Origin: Metaphire vulgaris
Lineage: Eukaryota > Annelida > Clitellata > Crassiclitellata > Megascolecidae
DNA length: 64,000 bases
Direction: 5' to 3'
Assembly: GCA_018105865.1 (NCBI GenBank)
Contig: CM030870.1
Location: 3,694,001-3,758,000, forward strand
Positions 37,801 to 51,600 of the stretch are shown here, in pieces. The notes under the pieces are model-generated. The model did not search any database. It was not told where the DNA came from and saw only the letters and a program-made list of their open reading frames with translations. The first letter of the stretch is position 1. Every line of letters starts with the position of its first letter. Made by a program: the position numbers and the translations under genes.

Positions 37801-40800
37801 ATATATATGTATATGTACATGTATACACATATATACGCATATATATGCATATATGCATATATATGTATATATGCATTTAGATGTGTATATCTGTATGTAT
37901 GTATTGTATAGATGCAGGATTATATATGTAAATGCATGTATTTATTCATGTATATATATATATGTGTATATATGTATATGCATATGTGCACATGTATGTA
38001 TATATATATGTATATATTCATATATATGTGTAAATTTGTAAATATTTGCATATATATGTTATGAGGTCAAACAATAAACAAATAGTACATTTTATTAATA
38101 ATAAGATAACTATATATGTTTTTCGTGTTTTTGTTGGGCTTTTTTTGGACTTGTTTTGCAGTAATTATTACTTGCGATAACTACCTGCATGGTAACGCTG
38201 AGTACTTCCGGTAGTCATTTGAATTTCGAATTGTTATGTATTAACTGTAAGTCGGCGAAAATTTTTGTATCTGTTCATCTTCCGGAGAAAACTGGATGGT
38301 AACTAATCTTTCACTTGAAATAGATTGAAGATTTGGCAGTTGTTTAGACGGGAGCCCCGCTTTAGTAGTCCGTAAAGGTCAACTATAACTACACGGAGAC
38401 AGCGCGAACTAACAAAAAATTTATAATGCGCAATTTAAACATCAAATACGATTATAATAATAATTACTATGATGTGTAGTGCAACGCCCCATCCACTTGG
38501 TGCTTTGCTTCAAGTCTGAAAAAAGTCAAAATTAATGTTGATTTTTCACCACGTGTAGTACAGAGCTCCAGACATTTGAGGCTAGTTTACTGTGCTCGAG
38601 GAAAATTTCTAAAATTTGGTGATTGATTTAATTTCGTGTAACTATTATTCACATTTTCAGAGATTATTACTGTATTTGCTGTATAAAAATAATACCATAT
38701 TGCTTTGCATTGAAACGTTCCCAGATCACAACGATTAGGCTATCGTCTGTCTCTTATAACATCCTATCCATGTCTTGAAGACAAACAGTTGTTTGGTCCC
38801 AGAAGATCTCTTGTTTATACTGGTACGAGAATGCAAGATGTTCTTGATCAATATCCAACTTCGCTATCCTGAAATCTTGGAAACATTTAATATTCGATCG
38901 AAAGCCCTTTTGATTTAGATTGAAAGGTGATTTTCTGCATGTCGCTCTGTTCACTAATAGTGTGCAATGAATATGATTCAAATTTTGTGCGCACTTACGA
39001 TTTTTATAGGTTTGCCTCAATTGTAACATCCTAACCCTCGGAACCTACGACAAGAAACCAAAGTATGGTGATCTGTCACCTCAGGTATTTACTTTTAGTG
39101 ATCTGTATGTGTGTACTTTGGTAAAGGCAAAAAGCCAGTTAACAAATAAAAAGAGATCGTTGTGTAAGCATTTTTTTAAAGTGTGCTTTGCTATCTGACA
39201 AGGTGTTCTTGTGAAAGGTAGTGACTTGTTGGAATGTTCATGAAGAAGAAGATGATTGACTTAACTGCAATTTGGTGTTATAAGTTCTAACCATGTTGTG
39301 ACGTACGAGTTTTAATATAGCCTCAATGAGGAAGTCAGAGAATTTTTATATTTGGATTCCAGCCTATGTTACAGTCCATCAAGAAAGTTATTGAACTGGA
39401 TTGTGTGAACTTCAAGCATGACGATTGATCCTATATGCTTTAAAGTGGAGATTTGGTTAAAGGTGAAGTGGGATTCATCTTCAGGTCGACGTCTAGCAAT
39501 TTGTTTTGTCTCGGCACAAAATGGGAATGTCGCTGACTTGTAAAGTTTGGAATGAGATTAAGAAATGCGGTCAGGTGAGAATGGAAAGCTCTGGATTTAG
39601 CTTTTTATGGTGATTTTTCAGTTTATTGTCCTCGAATTTGATGTGCAGTTTTAATTTTGTTGATTTATTCCTCAGTATCTGGCATCATCATCAGTGTTTC
39701 TGTCTCTCGACAGGTCCAGGTATCCAGTTATTCCACTCCGATCGATTGCTTGCTTCTTCTTCTGGCATGCTGGACATCAAATCAGATGGTGACTTGTTTC
39801 TTGTAAATACTAAGCATTAGAATCAGAAACTTTAAGATATTTGGATAGAAATTTCTGCTGAATTTTTTATGACTTCTACACCACAGCAGATGATACCAAC
39901 TATAGCGAGAACTCTGGCATTTGAAGCATTTTATAATTAATTTATTGACCAATTGGCTGGCTAACTGGTTATTTGACTGACTGACTGACTGACTGACTGA
40001 AGTGCATTTAAGTGGTTGCTGCAGTTTCTTATTGAAGGCAAATGTTTTTGTTTTAGGATTTTTGTCGTTATGATGACTACAACTGGGATTGGTCGATAAA
40101 TTACGTTGGTCGATCGTGCACCGAGTCAAAGTTGAAGGTCATGGTCATGAAATCACCAAGAGTCTATCACATTGGAGAATGGTACGTGCTTTCGCAATCT
40201 ATCATTTCCAGATATCCATTATCAGTAAAGCATATATTGAAATATACTGAAATGGCAAGTTGATGATGTTGATTTTAATCATTTGGCAGGTTTCATAGCC
40301 AAGAAATATTATTTTTAGTGTTGTCCTTTAATCACGATTAATGCGCAATCAACACACTAATCTGTTAATCGCAATTAAAAAATTAATCACATCAGAATTA
40401 ATCGCTTCACATTTCTCTAAAGAAACTTTTAAAAACAGCTTGAAAGTGATGTTTGTAGGCCTACTAGTTGCAATTCTGAAAGTCTGTTCTGCAGCTGGTG
40501 CATTGTTTATTTCAATTTAATTACTACTTTGGAACCATTGTAAATTATTTCTATGATAATTGTCTGCAAATCAAATTGTATAATGTTGTCTTCAAAGAAC
40601 ACTATCACTTTGTTGAAAGCCATTCATAAGTGAATTTTACTGCATTTTTGTGAATGTAATGTTGCTTAATTTTGCTATCTGTGGTTTAAATTTTGTTTGT
40701 GCAGTCGAAGAAATCTGTACCTGAACACAGCATCTACCTATGCATTGCAATGGACACAAAGAATGATGGTCTGTTAGATCCAGCATCCACGGTGTCAGTT

Positions 40801-42479
40801 TTGATTGACAACCAAGTGCTGACCGACTGCACCGACACATTTGCAGCTGTGGTTGTTTTGTTTGCATGTTATTATGTTTTTGACATTCAGTACCCGTCTT
40901 CACTTGAAAATACTATGATCTTTTTAGATAGTCATGTTGTTGCCACAGAAGAAAGGCGCATAACAACAAGCATACAGAGAAAGATAAACATGCTTGTATG
41001 AACAGCAGTCATTATGCTAAACTTGTTAAGTTCAATAATGTACACAATTTGTTAGTTTACTATTCAACTGTTGTTGATAATATTAAGCAAAGTCAAAATT
41101 ATTATGAAAATTTGGATCAGGAATTCAGAGGAAAGCAATGTTGGATTTGTGGCTCTAATTATCATTTGAGTTTTCGGTGCAAACTTAAAGGAAAAAGGAA
41201 TGCAGTTACAGTGTATGCATAATGTAAATAAAAATTATGTCGATCTTAGCACAAGTGATATACAAGCTGAATTTGATGTGTCAGTGCAAGTTACAGTGGT
41301 GGCTCCACAGGGGGTCTGGGGGCCTGTGCCCCTATTGAGTGCCTGACCCCCAGTGGCCCTCCCTCTTGGGACCCTATACTTAATACTACATACCTAACAA
41401 CAAATGGTTGACCCCCATGATTAGAAGTTACCACCCCAACGGCCTCCCACTTGCCAAATCCTGGAGCCGCCACTGGCAAGTTATTGTTGGTTCATTGCGT
41501 GATATTGGAATTAAGCGTGTAAAGGACAGTAGAATTGTTAATGAACATGTTGTGTCAAAACTTGTTGATGATGTGAAGGATTGTCATGTATCGTTTGGCA
41601 TTTTGAAAAATGTAAAAGGTACGGATTGTGTGACAGTTGAACCTACTGTTGTTAAATCTCAATTAAGGTTGTTTGATGAAGTTGTAATCACTGAATCTGA
41701 AATGTGTGAGGAATATTTTGTGATAAAGGTTTTGGAACATCAAACAAATGATGATGATGTACTTTTGAAACTTGATGTTGATGATGTGAAATATGATGGA
41801 CTACCTAATTATCCTAATATGTTGAATGATGTTGAACATGATATGTGTTTTGTGGATCAATTTTATGCAAATGCTGAAATTGTAGGTGAAGTAGTGAAAT
41901 GTTTTGATAGCATTGAATTTGATGTTGTGAGTGAAAATGTGAGTGAAGATTGGTGTTTGATGAATGAAGTTTATGATGTGGTGAGTAATACAACAAATGA
42001 TAATGATGCTGATGTTGGTATGAATGATGAAATGATGCTGTCAGTCAGAGAGCAAAGTATTAGACTTTTAGTTGAGGTGAAACAAATCTGTGGATATGGT
42101 GAATTGTTTGTTGGTCACATGTTGATGAAATATGTGAAGTTAAAGGTGATTTGTTTTGGATTGAGGGTCATTTGAATAGCAGACATGTGAGTTGGGATGC
42201 TCTGTTTAAATGGAGTAGAGGATTTCATAGAACTGTGCTTGATAGAGAAAAGATTAAATAGTTTGTAATGTTGTGGATGTTAATTTGATCTATGGACTGA
42301 AATATTAAATTGGTAAATTGGATCTGGCTTGATGATTTGTGGATAATTGTAATAAAATGTGATACTGAGAAATGGATTAATGATTATGTTGTATTAATTT
42401 GATTATTGGTGGTTATATTATATTTATTATATATTATGTTATATATTTATTATTATATATTATTATATATATTGTATTA

Positions 42480-42517
<38 letters not shown>

Positions 42518-43887
42518 TGTATAGTAATGATGGGGATTTCCACCGTCAAGGGTGTTTTAAAGGGTGGAAATGTCCCACCTTAATTTGGGGTGGCAATTTC
42601 CACCCTGAGGGTGTTTATATTGGACCACCATAAAAGGTGGAAGTTTCCACCGTCGAGGGTGTTTTAAAAAGGGTGGAAATGTTCCACCTTCATTTCAGGG
42701 TGGCAATTTCCACCCTGAGGGTGTAGATATTGGACCACCATAAAAGGTGGAAATTTCCACCTTTTTCGTTTACAGTGTGCTCACCATGAAAACAAATTCT
42801 AACAAGAGTTGTCTCCAAATTGTTCATAAATCAGTGGTTTTATCATCGGTGGAATATGGCAGAGTGGGTTACGCGCTGGAGCGGCAGGTTGACGGAACGG
42901 GTCCGAACCCCGTTAGCGCCCCCTGGTGGCTTTCAGACAGGCAGTAAATCCTCCTAAGCCACTTAAAATCATGTTAATCTAAGTAACATTACGATGTTCG
43001 CAAAACGCAAAGGAATTCACTGGTCTGCTCTCTTTTCTTGTCAACTCCAGAGTTGAAAAGTGACGTGAAATGCATAAGATGAAAAATTCATCAGGTGTTC
43101 GAGCAAAGGAAATTATCATATAAAACTTCTTTTTAGAAAGAATTATAACTGGCATATGTCAAAATCTTTGGTGAACAATTGACAGACCTCATTGCTTGAT
43201 ATTTGAGGTGGGCCCACCTGCTTGGGAATTAGGCGTAATTGTATCTACAATCTTGAATTAATGGTAAAATATCTACAAATGTTGGTATTCGATTTAATTA
43301 CTTTAAGAAGTGAGTGAACGAAATAACCAAAGCCGTAAATAGGGTTTTCGACGCCCGGGACAAGATTTCCATTTTGCGCTCCTAAATTTCGAAATTTCGG
43401 TGATGACCTTTTTTTAGTCGTCACTAAGTTTTCTTATTCCTTTCCTATAAATAAATAAACACTCCCTCCATCTTTAGGGTGATGGCCTTTTAAAAGTCGT
43501 CACTGCTCTTCTTTTATTTACACCCAGTAAATGTTTTTATTCACACTCAAAAAAGCGTCCCCCCGGGTCGGCGCCCGGGGCGACTTGCCTCCCCACCCGC
43601 CCCCCTAGTTACGGCTCTGGAAATAACCTGAATTATTTGCATCTTGTATTTGATAGTGAATGTTGAATCCCGGCATTCTACTGGAGCTATATCCAGTGAT
43701 GAATTCCATTCTTAGAGCTTGGCAACCAAAGATCTCTATTTTAGCAGTTTTATTACCGCATAACGCTCTATTGAGATACTTGTTATCATTTGGTATTTGA
43801 CTTCCGTTGAATAAACAACGAATCTGAAAATATTCAAATCTGCAAACTCACATCAGTACTTCCCAATCAGCAGAGTATCAGTCATCC

Positions 43888-43935
<48 letters not shown>

Positions 43936-44207
43936 GAGGCGGGAAGTTAGAAGAGTGGTAACAACGCTGGACGATAGAGCAGAAGGTCGCGGGTTCAATT
44001 CCCGGAGGAGCCCTAAGGTCTACTCAGCCTTGCTCGCTAGAGGGCGGTGGTAAAATGAGGAGCAGCGTTAAGCTGCGAGGCAAAACGTGGGTCTAGGGAT
44101 GGCAACCTACCCCAGATTAATGGATTATACCACCCACGTCGCTGATTGCCTAGACCGGAGAAAAGCGCCGGAACCAAACGCTCGGACTCGAGTACGGGAC
44201 CTACCTT

Positions 44208-44252
<45 letters not shown>

Positions 44253-47200
44253 ATTTCCCAAAATCTGTGTGCTTGTGTGTCTTTCTATAACCGTGTTCCC
44301 ATTCGCGCTACTGTCATTTTATAGTCGTTGCTAGGCAAACAAAAGCAATAATGGGCGGACAACCAAATGGGCGGAGCTTAAGATATAGTTATGCTTGACT
44401 GGAAAGTTGTTGACATAGGTCCGCCTTCATATTCGTCCCTACATCAAATCGCTCAAGCCATGTTCCTGGTAAGGGCAGGTCATTGGGGAAATTGCTAGAA
44501 ATTTCCCAAAAAATCATGTATGGAAACAGCCAAGCTCTCTCGTCATTTTTGACGGACAAACAGCTAGTATTGAATAGCAGCATAAAGTAGTTGCATTGAA
44601 TAGACAGGACTACGTTTTCGTAGCGAATATGTCACCATCAAAATATCTTGCCCTCCTGTATCTCTAAAATTTTCAAAATCAGACTGTAGCCTTTCTCTAA
44701 CAGAGCTGTGAGCAGAATACTTGAAGAATTTTTCGGATACTTAATAGTTTGACTGATCTAAATTATTGAGTAGATGTGCAGCTACCACTTACGGTCAACC
44801 ATTCATTATACACGTAACAGTCATCATTTCGGTACAATGTGGAAAAACGCTCTTCGCCGAATCTGTAATCGATGTAACGGTTGTGATACGACATGTCTCG
44901 TACCATCGGCAAATCTCGACTTATGCCATGCAGACTGAACGTCAGAAACTGGAGAATAATGGATTTTTCAACTCCCACTTCGACATCATAGGAGCAAGAC
45001 AAGCCTTTTGGGTAAGGGAGAGGAAAGAGTGGAGACGTAATGTTGCCCGACGAACCGTCAAGAGAAAAGTTACCACATTCGGTATCTAAATAATCAATTT
45101 AATGACAGTTATGATACTGCAACCGATCATTATATCTTATGCATCGCGGATGAATTGATCTCTTAAAGTCTTAAACAGTGGACATGAGTGACCGCGACGG
45201 TTTTTCGCGTCTAATAGCTCATTGGTATACTAAATATACAATCTACGCTTCTACTAAACATAGGCCTACTTTTAATCCGGAAGTGAATGTAGGGATATCC
45301 TGCCAAATAGTAAGCACTTGACTGTATGGACAACAGAATGGAATCACAACGGAAGAAGCTGAATTCAGTTATTGTCCTTGGTAAGCCACGTCCGCCAAAC
45401 GTCAGAGACCTTGTTCCATTTATTTCTGCAGAAGCGTCATCGGAAGAACAAAGGATCTGCCATAAACGAAAACGTCCCTCGTCTTATAAAACAACTGACT
45501 ATTCAAATTCCCAGTATGGGCACTAACTATTTTTTTGGTTAAACTTTAACTAAACTTTTTCTGCAATCAAGCAGTTTAACTTTTTAAGTAACTAATTTTT
45601 CACTGTAGTAGTTTAATTTTAACTGATAACTAATTAAAAGCAGTTTAACTTATAGCTTTAACTTTTTAACTTTGACATGAGCTACTGAGCTAGTAAAACT
45701 AGGCTACAAGCTGCAACGAACACGATTTACGATTATAATTTCATATAGCACAATTTTAACTGTAAACTTATTAATAATAACGGTAATAATAATAATTCAT
45801 AATTGAAACAGGTAATTATGCGGGTGACATGAAAAAGTAGAGCCTACGCGTGACTTAGCCTGTGCTGAAAGTGGCATAGAACCTGAATAAATCAAGTTTA
45901 ACTATTAGCCAGTTAACTAAGAAAATTTCAGTTTAACTAATGCCTTAACTAAAAGTTTACCCAACCAGTTTAACTTTTGATGCAACTAAAAAAGTAGTTT
46001 AACTAAAAGTTAACTAATTTTTAGTTAACTTTTGCCCATCACTGCAAATTCCACTGCATTACTAACATGGAACTAAAGAAGTGTGTGTGTGTGTGCGTGT
46101 GTGCGTGCGATTGTGCTTGCCACATATCGTACCCAGAACTAAGACTGAAACTCCAAGAGAGCCTTCGCTGTAGGAGACTCAACGCGGTGACTATTTCTTC
46201 ATACGCCAATTGATTCCTTTGGTGTCCTTGTTTAACCTATTTCTGATAAACCTACTAAATAATATTGGATGATCGATCATGCTGAAATGTAGTACACATG
46301 ACCTAACTATATTTTGTCTCACCGTAAGATTGACTACGCAGTAGTTGGTGTCGTAGTCAAATGCATTCGACAGTGACGCGAAGTCAAATGCGATTGAGCC
46401 TTTTTCGATGTACATTAGACTTATGTTAAATGCACAGTTGACAGCGACTATAGGCATGCCACTTAGACTAGGAACACGGATTACTCCACTCAAGGCTGAG
46501 ATGAGCCACATGGATGATGAGCCACATGGAATTTCTAAGTAACAAAGATCAATATATAATTAAATATATCCAACTTCTACCGAATCAAAACACAAGTTGC
46601 TCAACAATGGAATTATATGACACAGTTTCTCAGGTAGCCTATTTCAAGGGCGAATCGCAGGCATGCGCAATAGATACAGTATATTGTATATTAAGATGTA
46701 TATTAAGAAGTCTTTTGCTATAGGCCTATGATTACATCCAAGGACATAAAGACAGGAAACGAGAATATAGTTTGAATGAAAAGAAAAATGGAACGCAGTG
46801 GTTCTCAAGCATGACATGCTGTTTTATTGTATCCTATACAAATACATATACAAGTTAAAGAAGAAATAGTTATGTTACCTGGAATGTCTTCTAGAACATC
46901 TTTGATCTCTATCAAAAGAATAGCACAACGTTAATATTTAGCATCTCATTGAGCCTTTCAATAGTAGGCTAAAAACTTTCCACTTTAGATTGCTTGACTA
47001 TCGCTGTTATAAAGACTGAAATATGTGTCTAAATTGCTACTCAGTTATTAATCCACGTCATATTATGATCAATCACACTTGATCTGCTTTAATTTAAGCA
47101 CTTGTATCTCGTGGGGCGCAGTGAAATGGCGGTACGTAGGATTATATATCTGACCCTAGACACTGAGTAGAGGCCTTGAACAAATCGTTCACATCTCACT

Positions 47201-47256
47201 CCGCACTTACTATTCGCTTAATAGTGATGATGATGATGCTGATGATGATGACGGTG

Positions 47257-47331
<75 letters not shown>

Positions 47332-47739
47332 CTATCCAGCTCAAATGTTAACATCACAAATAACAGTAGTTGTTCCATTTAGCTTTTCGAAGTCAAAACT
47401 CACCGCCCATAGAAACAGTATAATTTAGGCTGAATCCAGCTGTGTTGGTGTAGTATCCTGATGAAAAGGCTATTAATAAAGCGGAACAGTTGAAAAAGTG
47501 CATGACTGACGGCCATCTCAGCTGGCTACAGTATCTCCATCCTGAATACGGATTCCAGTTTGGTGAATTCAGACAAAGGATCTGAAAGAGTGAACACGAA
47601 ATTTCACTTGTTTACTGCGTTTGCTGGCCTAGGCGTTCATTTACTAATGCCGTCAAATTAACTAATCCATTATTTTAAGTCTATTAATAACATTTCTGTG
47701 CAAAAGCGAGAACCTAAATTGACACACCTCACACACATG

Positions 47740-47786
<47 letters not shown>

Positions 47787-48599
47787 CGTTTATAGCAGTT
47801 ATAAGATTTACTAATTGACTTACCATTATTTTGTCATAGCAGTATCGATAATGTTGATATTGATACTGAGATCTGTCAAAGGCAATTGAAATAGTCCTGT
47901 TATTTCCACCAGCAATGGTGTAATTGCATTGTGTGTTGAAAGGATATGATCGAAAAATGTATGGAAAAGAGATTGATCCATTCGATTCAGATAAGGACTT
48001 TTCTCCGCATACTGCATCTATCAAAATATAACATGTATCACTGAACGTTTTTGGTCTTGAACCGGAATTTCTAAATTTATATTCCAATAAAAGATACAGC
48101 TGGCTTTTAGCATTTATCGCATTACATTCGTCTGAGACAAAATAGAAAGAGTAATAATAACAGTTTTGGTAGTCGATCTATCACTCAATAGCTGAATGAA
48201 GTCATTTATGAAACGAGCGCTTTGGTCATAGTTGATTTCTTTACCGTCATCCAGATGGATAAAATCACAATATTGATTATCGTTTGAATTTACCTGATGA
48301 AATCACCTTGAAAGGAATTCGATAAGATTCTTGTAGTTCAAAGAAACTTGATGCGAAAGGTATTTTCAAAGTTTGGCAATTGTGCAGAATCATTTCTGGA
48401 CTCCAATTGTAGCCGTAACGACTGCAAAGGCTGGTTGGCATGGTATTCTGACCCTCGCACGAAAACTGAAAAATATTTGCAGCTGACGGTGTGGGAACCA
48501 ATCCTTAGCGACGCGAGAGCCAAATAAGGGTTCTAATGTCAAAGTGAATGTGACACCGAAGGTTTAGCCACGAAATCCGTTTCAGTGCAGTTATGGTTT

Positions 48600-48679
<80 letters not shown>

Positions 48680-51600
48680 CAAAGATTTAATTCTATCAAA
48701 TTCCTACACAGGTGACATGGCAATTTAAAGTGTATGGGAACTGTTGCTGATTTGAGGACTATCCTTGAAAATAGCAGTTACTGCTTCCGATAACAATATT
48801 ACTCTAATATGTGTGAATCATCAACTAAGTCTACACGTAGAACTTTTACCTGAATACACCTTCCGGTTTGTAAAGTTATCTCCGCCAGGTTGAGCGATGA
48901 AACGTTTAGAAGAAAGTTGCTGCTGCCATTTGCAAGCACACGGTAAGTACAGTTGATTTCAGTAATATAACCGGATGGGTTGCTAGGCAACACTATGACT
49001 CCATCAGGTGTATTGAAGTCTGTCTGGCCACATTTTATCTCTGTAATAAGGTAAATTGTGAAATGTATGCCCTGCTACGAATGAAATGCACAAATGAAAG
49101 AAGTTTCATGTAAAAGCTAAACTGAACGACATCTCTAGCAAAAGCTGCTAGCACTGCAATATCCTACTAATCATATTTAATGCATTCTAAGTATATAGCA
49201 TATAGGCTGGCAAAAGATATAACGCCGTCGGACTATCAAACTTTGTAGAAAAATCGAAACTCACCCGTGACATTGACCGAATCTGTAAATCAAAAAGAAA
49301 ATTAGGAAATTTAATACATGTTTCAGCTGCGATAACATTGTCGCTGAATTTTAAATGATAATGAGCAAACATTGTACCAGACATTTACTCCGACTCAAGG
49401 AACTTTGACTATAGGTGCGTTACTGCAGGTACTTTTACTCTGGCTCCGAGTACTTTTACTCTGGTTCTGGGTACTTTTACAAAAGCGTTGTACCGAAAAT
49501 CCGCCTAGCCAGTTCTTGTACGCCAATCAGCAAGATGAAGCTTCACATAACTACAGGTAACAGGGCCGGATTAAGGTCCGAGTGGGCCGGGGGGCTGAGA
49601 AAAAAAGGCCGTCGCCTATACTGAAAATCTCTGACAGGCAAAAAAGGTTATCTACCTTCCAAATCGTTCTCAAAAAATCTCAAAATTCGGTGGGCCTATT
49701 TTCATGATGGGCCGGGGGGGCTACAGCTCCCTCTGCCCCGCCTTAATATGACCCTGACAGTAAAACACCTCAACGGCCTTCCATTCTCTAAATTTCCACA
49801 GCATAGGGGACTCGTAGGGAAGGAAACATTTAATTCCAAATGTTCTTAACTACACAGAGCTTACCGAGGTCACTTTCAAAGCCACAGTCCATTATCTCGA
49901 TCTGAATGAGAGCTAAGGCACATACTTCTACTCAATAGTGTCATTTCACACTTTTCTTTGGGGCAAGACATAATTTTTTGGCCAATTTTCGCCAAATTTT
50001 GGGCAAATTTGGCAAATTTTGGCCAATTTTTTGCAAATTTGGGGCCAATTTTGGAAAATTTGTAAATTTTAGACATTTTTTGTCCATTTTGGGCGATTTT
50101 TCGCAATTTACACATTTATTTATTACATTATACATTATTTATTCATTTCCTTGGGGGCCACGACCTCCGCTCTACCCCCAAGTGACGCCCCTTCTCAGTG
50201 ACTATTTTAAGTATCTGTTTGGACTCCACATCATGACGAGCGCGTTGAGCGCGAGCCTATAAGGGGTCGTGGCAGAGCTCCCAGTGGGGTCCATGGGCAA
50301 AGCCCCTGGTGGGGGGTCAGGGGGGCGAAGCCCTCTTGAAGCTGACAACATTTAGCTGTTAAATGTGCTATTTTGCCCTCTCAGGAGTCAGCAAATGCAG
50401 CCAAAAATATCTGCCATGTAACACAACAGAAGATGTAGACCAAATGTCCATAGTTTTTTATCTTCATTATGTAGTAAATGATTAATGTCCATAGTTTTTT
50501 ATCTTAATTATGTACTATGTAGTAAATGATTAATGGCAGCCACTGCCAGCCAGTCTCAATTCTGTGCTGCAATAACAACTGCAAGAGGTTAATTGCCACA
50601 CTGTCTTGAAGACTCCTGATGCAAGTAAATCTTCTATGTCGGTAGGTTAAGCCGCTAAGGTTTCTCAAAACCTGCGTGCAGTTCGTTTCGGCTGGTCACA
50701 GCCAGATGCATCTTCTTGCTCAAAGACAGTTTTAAACCACTGCTGTTCGGTAACTTTTGGAGTTTCACGATGCCGACGAGCCTTCTCTAATAGCCACTTC
50801 AGTACTGCTGGGCGTGGATCAAAATTGGACAATATTGGCATGTTGACATTGATATACAAGTAATCAACAATGGTTTGTCTATCCAGATTTGCCCGATAAG
50901 TTGTCTTCAGTCGGTTATAAGCAGATATGAGGCGCTCACAATCAGCAGCATGCGGCTTGCACACTAATACTCTTGCCAAAGTTTCTGCTAGTGCACTCTG
51001 CTCTATAGTGGCCAAGTCGGATTCAAGTCTTGAGCACAATCTTGAAGCACTTGTCTCGGAGATATATGTTTGTCTTTCATGCCAAGCTGAATATCTGTGT
51101 ACTGGTCAGCCAATGTAGCTAAATCCAAATCTGGTGAAATTATGCTCCAGACAACTTGAATGTCTTGTGAATTAGCTGTGAAGTTACAGAATGAAGACAG
51201 GCTTGTGATGTGGTCAGCCAAGTTGTTGCCAAGATCAAGTCTTGTTGACATATAGTTTTTCAATGACTGAATACTATCGTTTCTAATGGATGAAAAAATA
51301 CGTTTGTCTGTCACGAAAAGGTTTGCTTCACTAGTTCGACGACGTTTACTCCACAATTCATGGCCATGCAGACTTTCCGAGTCACCCTCCTTGTAAACAG
51401 CATCCACAAAGGCTTGTTCCCATCCACCCGGCAATGGCTCCTTAACCAATTTATCCAGTTTCATCAAAAAATGTCTAACTCTGGTTTTATGTCAAGAATT
51501 GTTAAGAGGTCACTCTGTAATTTCTTTTGAAAATTTGCCAACAGGAACAGAAGATCAGCCAGAAAGCACATAAGTTTTATATTGTCGCTATTTGTCATAC

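Larger units (their letters stand above)
37211..42777. mobile_element. CACTA-like (CMC/EnSpm-type) transposon carrying MGAT2 exons
   Basis: Left end CACTGTAAATGAAAAAGGTGG and right end (complement) CACTGTAAACGAAAAAGGTGG are inverted, with a 2-bp flank TG on both sides. Both ends carry many GGTGGAA and TTCCACC copies in both orientations (37211-37380 and 42530-42777), the subterminal repeat pattern known from CACTA elements. The interior holds CA/TA microsatellites (37440-38060), three MGAT2 exons (39010-40181), plus-strand frames (40690-42266) and a hAT MITE. It lies in the intron between CUB7 and CUB8. CACTA membership is inferred from ends and subterminal repeats, not from a recognised transposase. 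Confidence 0.75.

Noticed and set aside
37300..38060. Tyr/Ile/Cys-rich open frames on both strands
   Set aside because: They are translations of CA/TA microsatellites.
38754..39029. Possible extra CUB second-half exon on the minus strand (IHC...TC...KC...SYQY)
   Set aside because: There is no AG acceptor before the I-x-C start, it lies inside the CACTA-like element, and the neighbouring CUB7 and CUB8 pairs are already complete.
39620..39830. Plus-strand frame after acceptor tctcgacag as a further MGAT2 exon
   Set aside because: Its sequence does not match the enzyme, and exons 2 and 3 already join in phase 0 without it.
49860..49910. Exon-like segment on the minus strand with good acceptor and donor ([12 protein letters not shown])
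   Set aside because: It is only open in phase 0, which does not fit between CUB3 and CUB4, where phase 1 is required.
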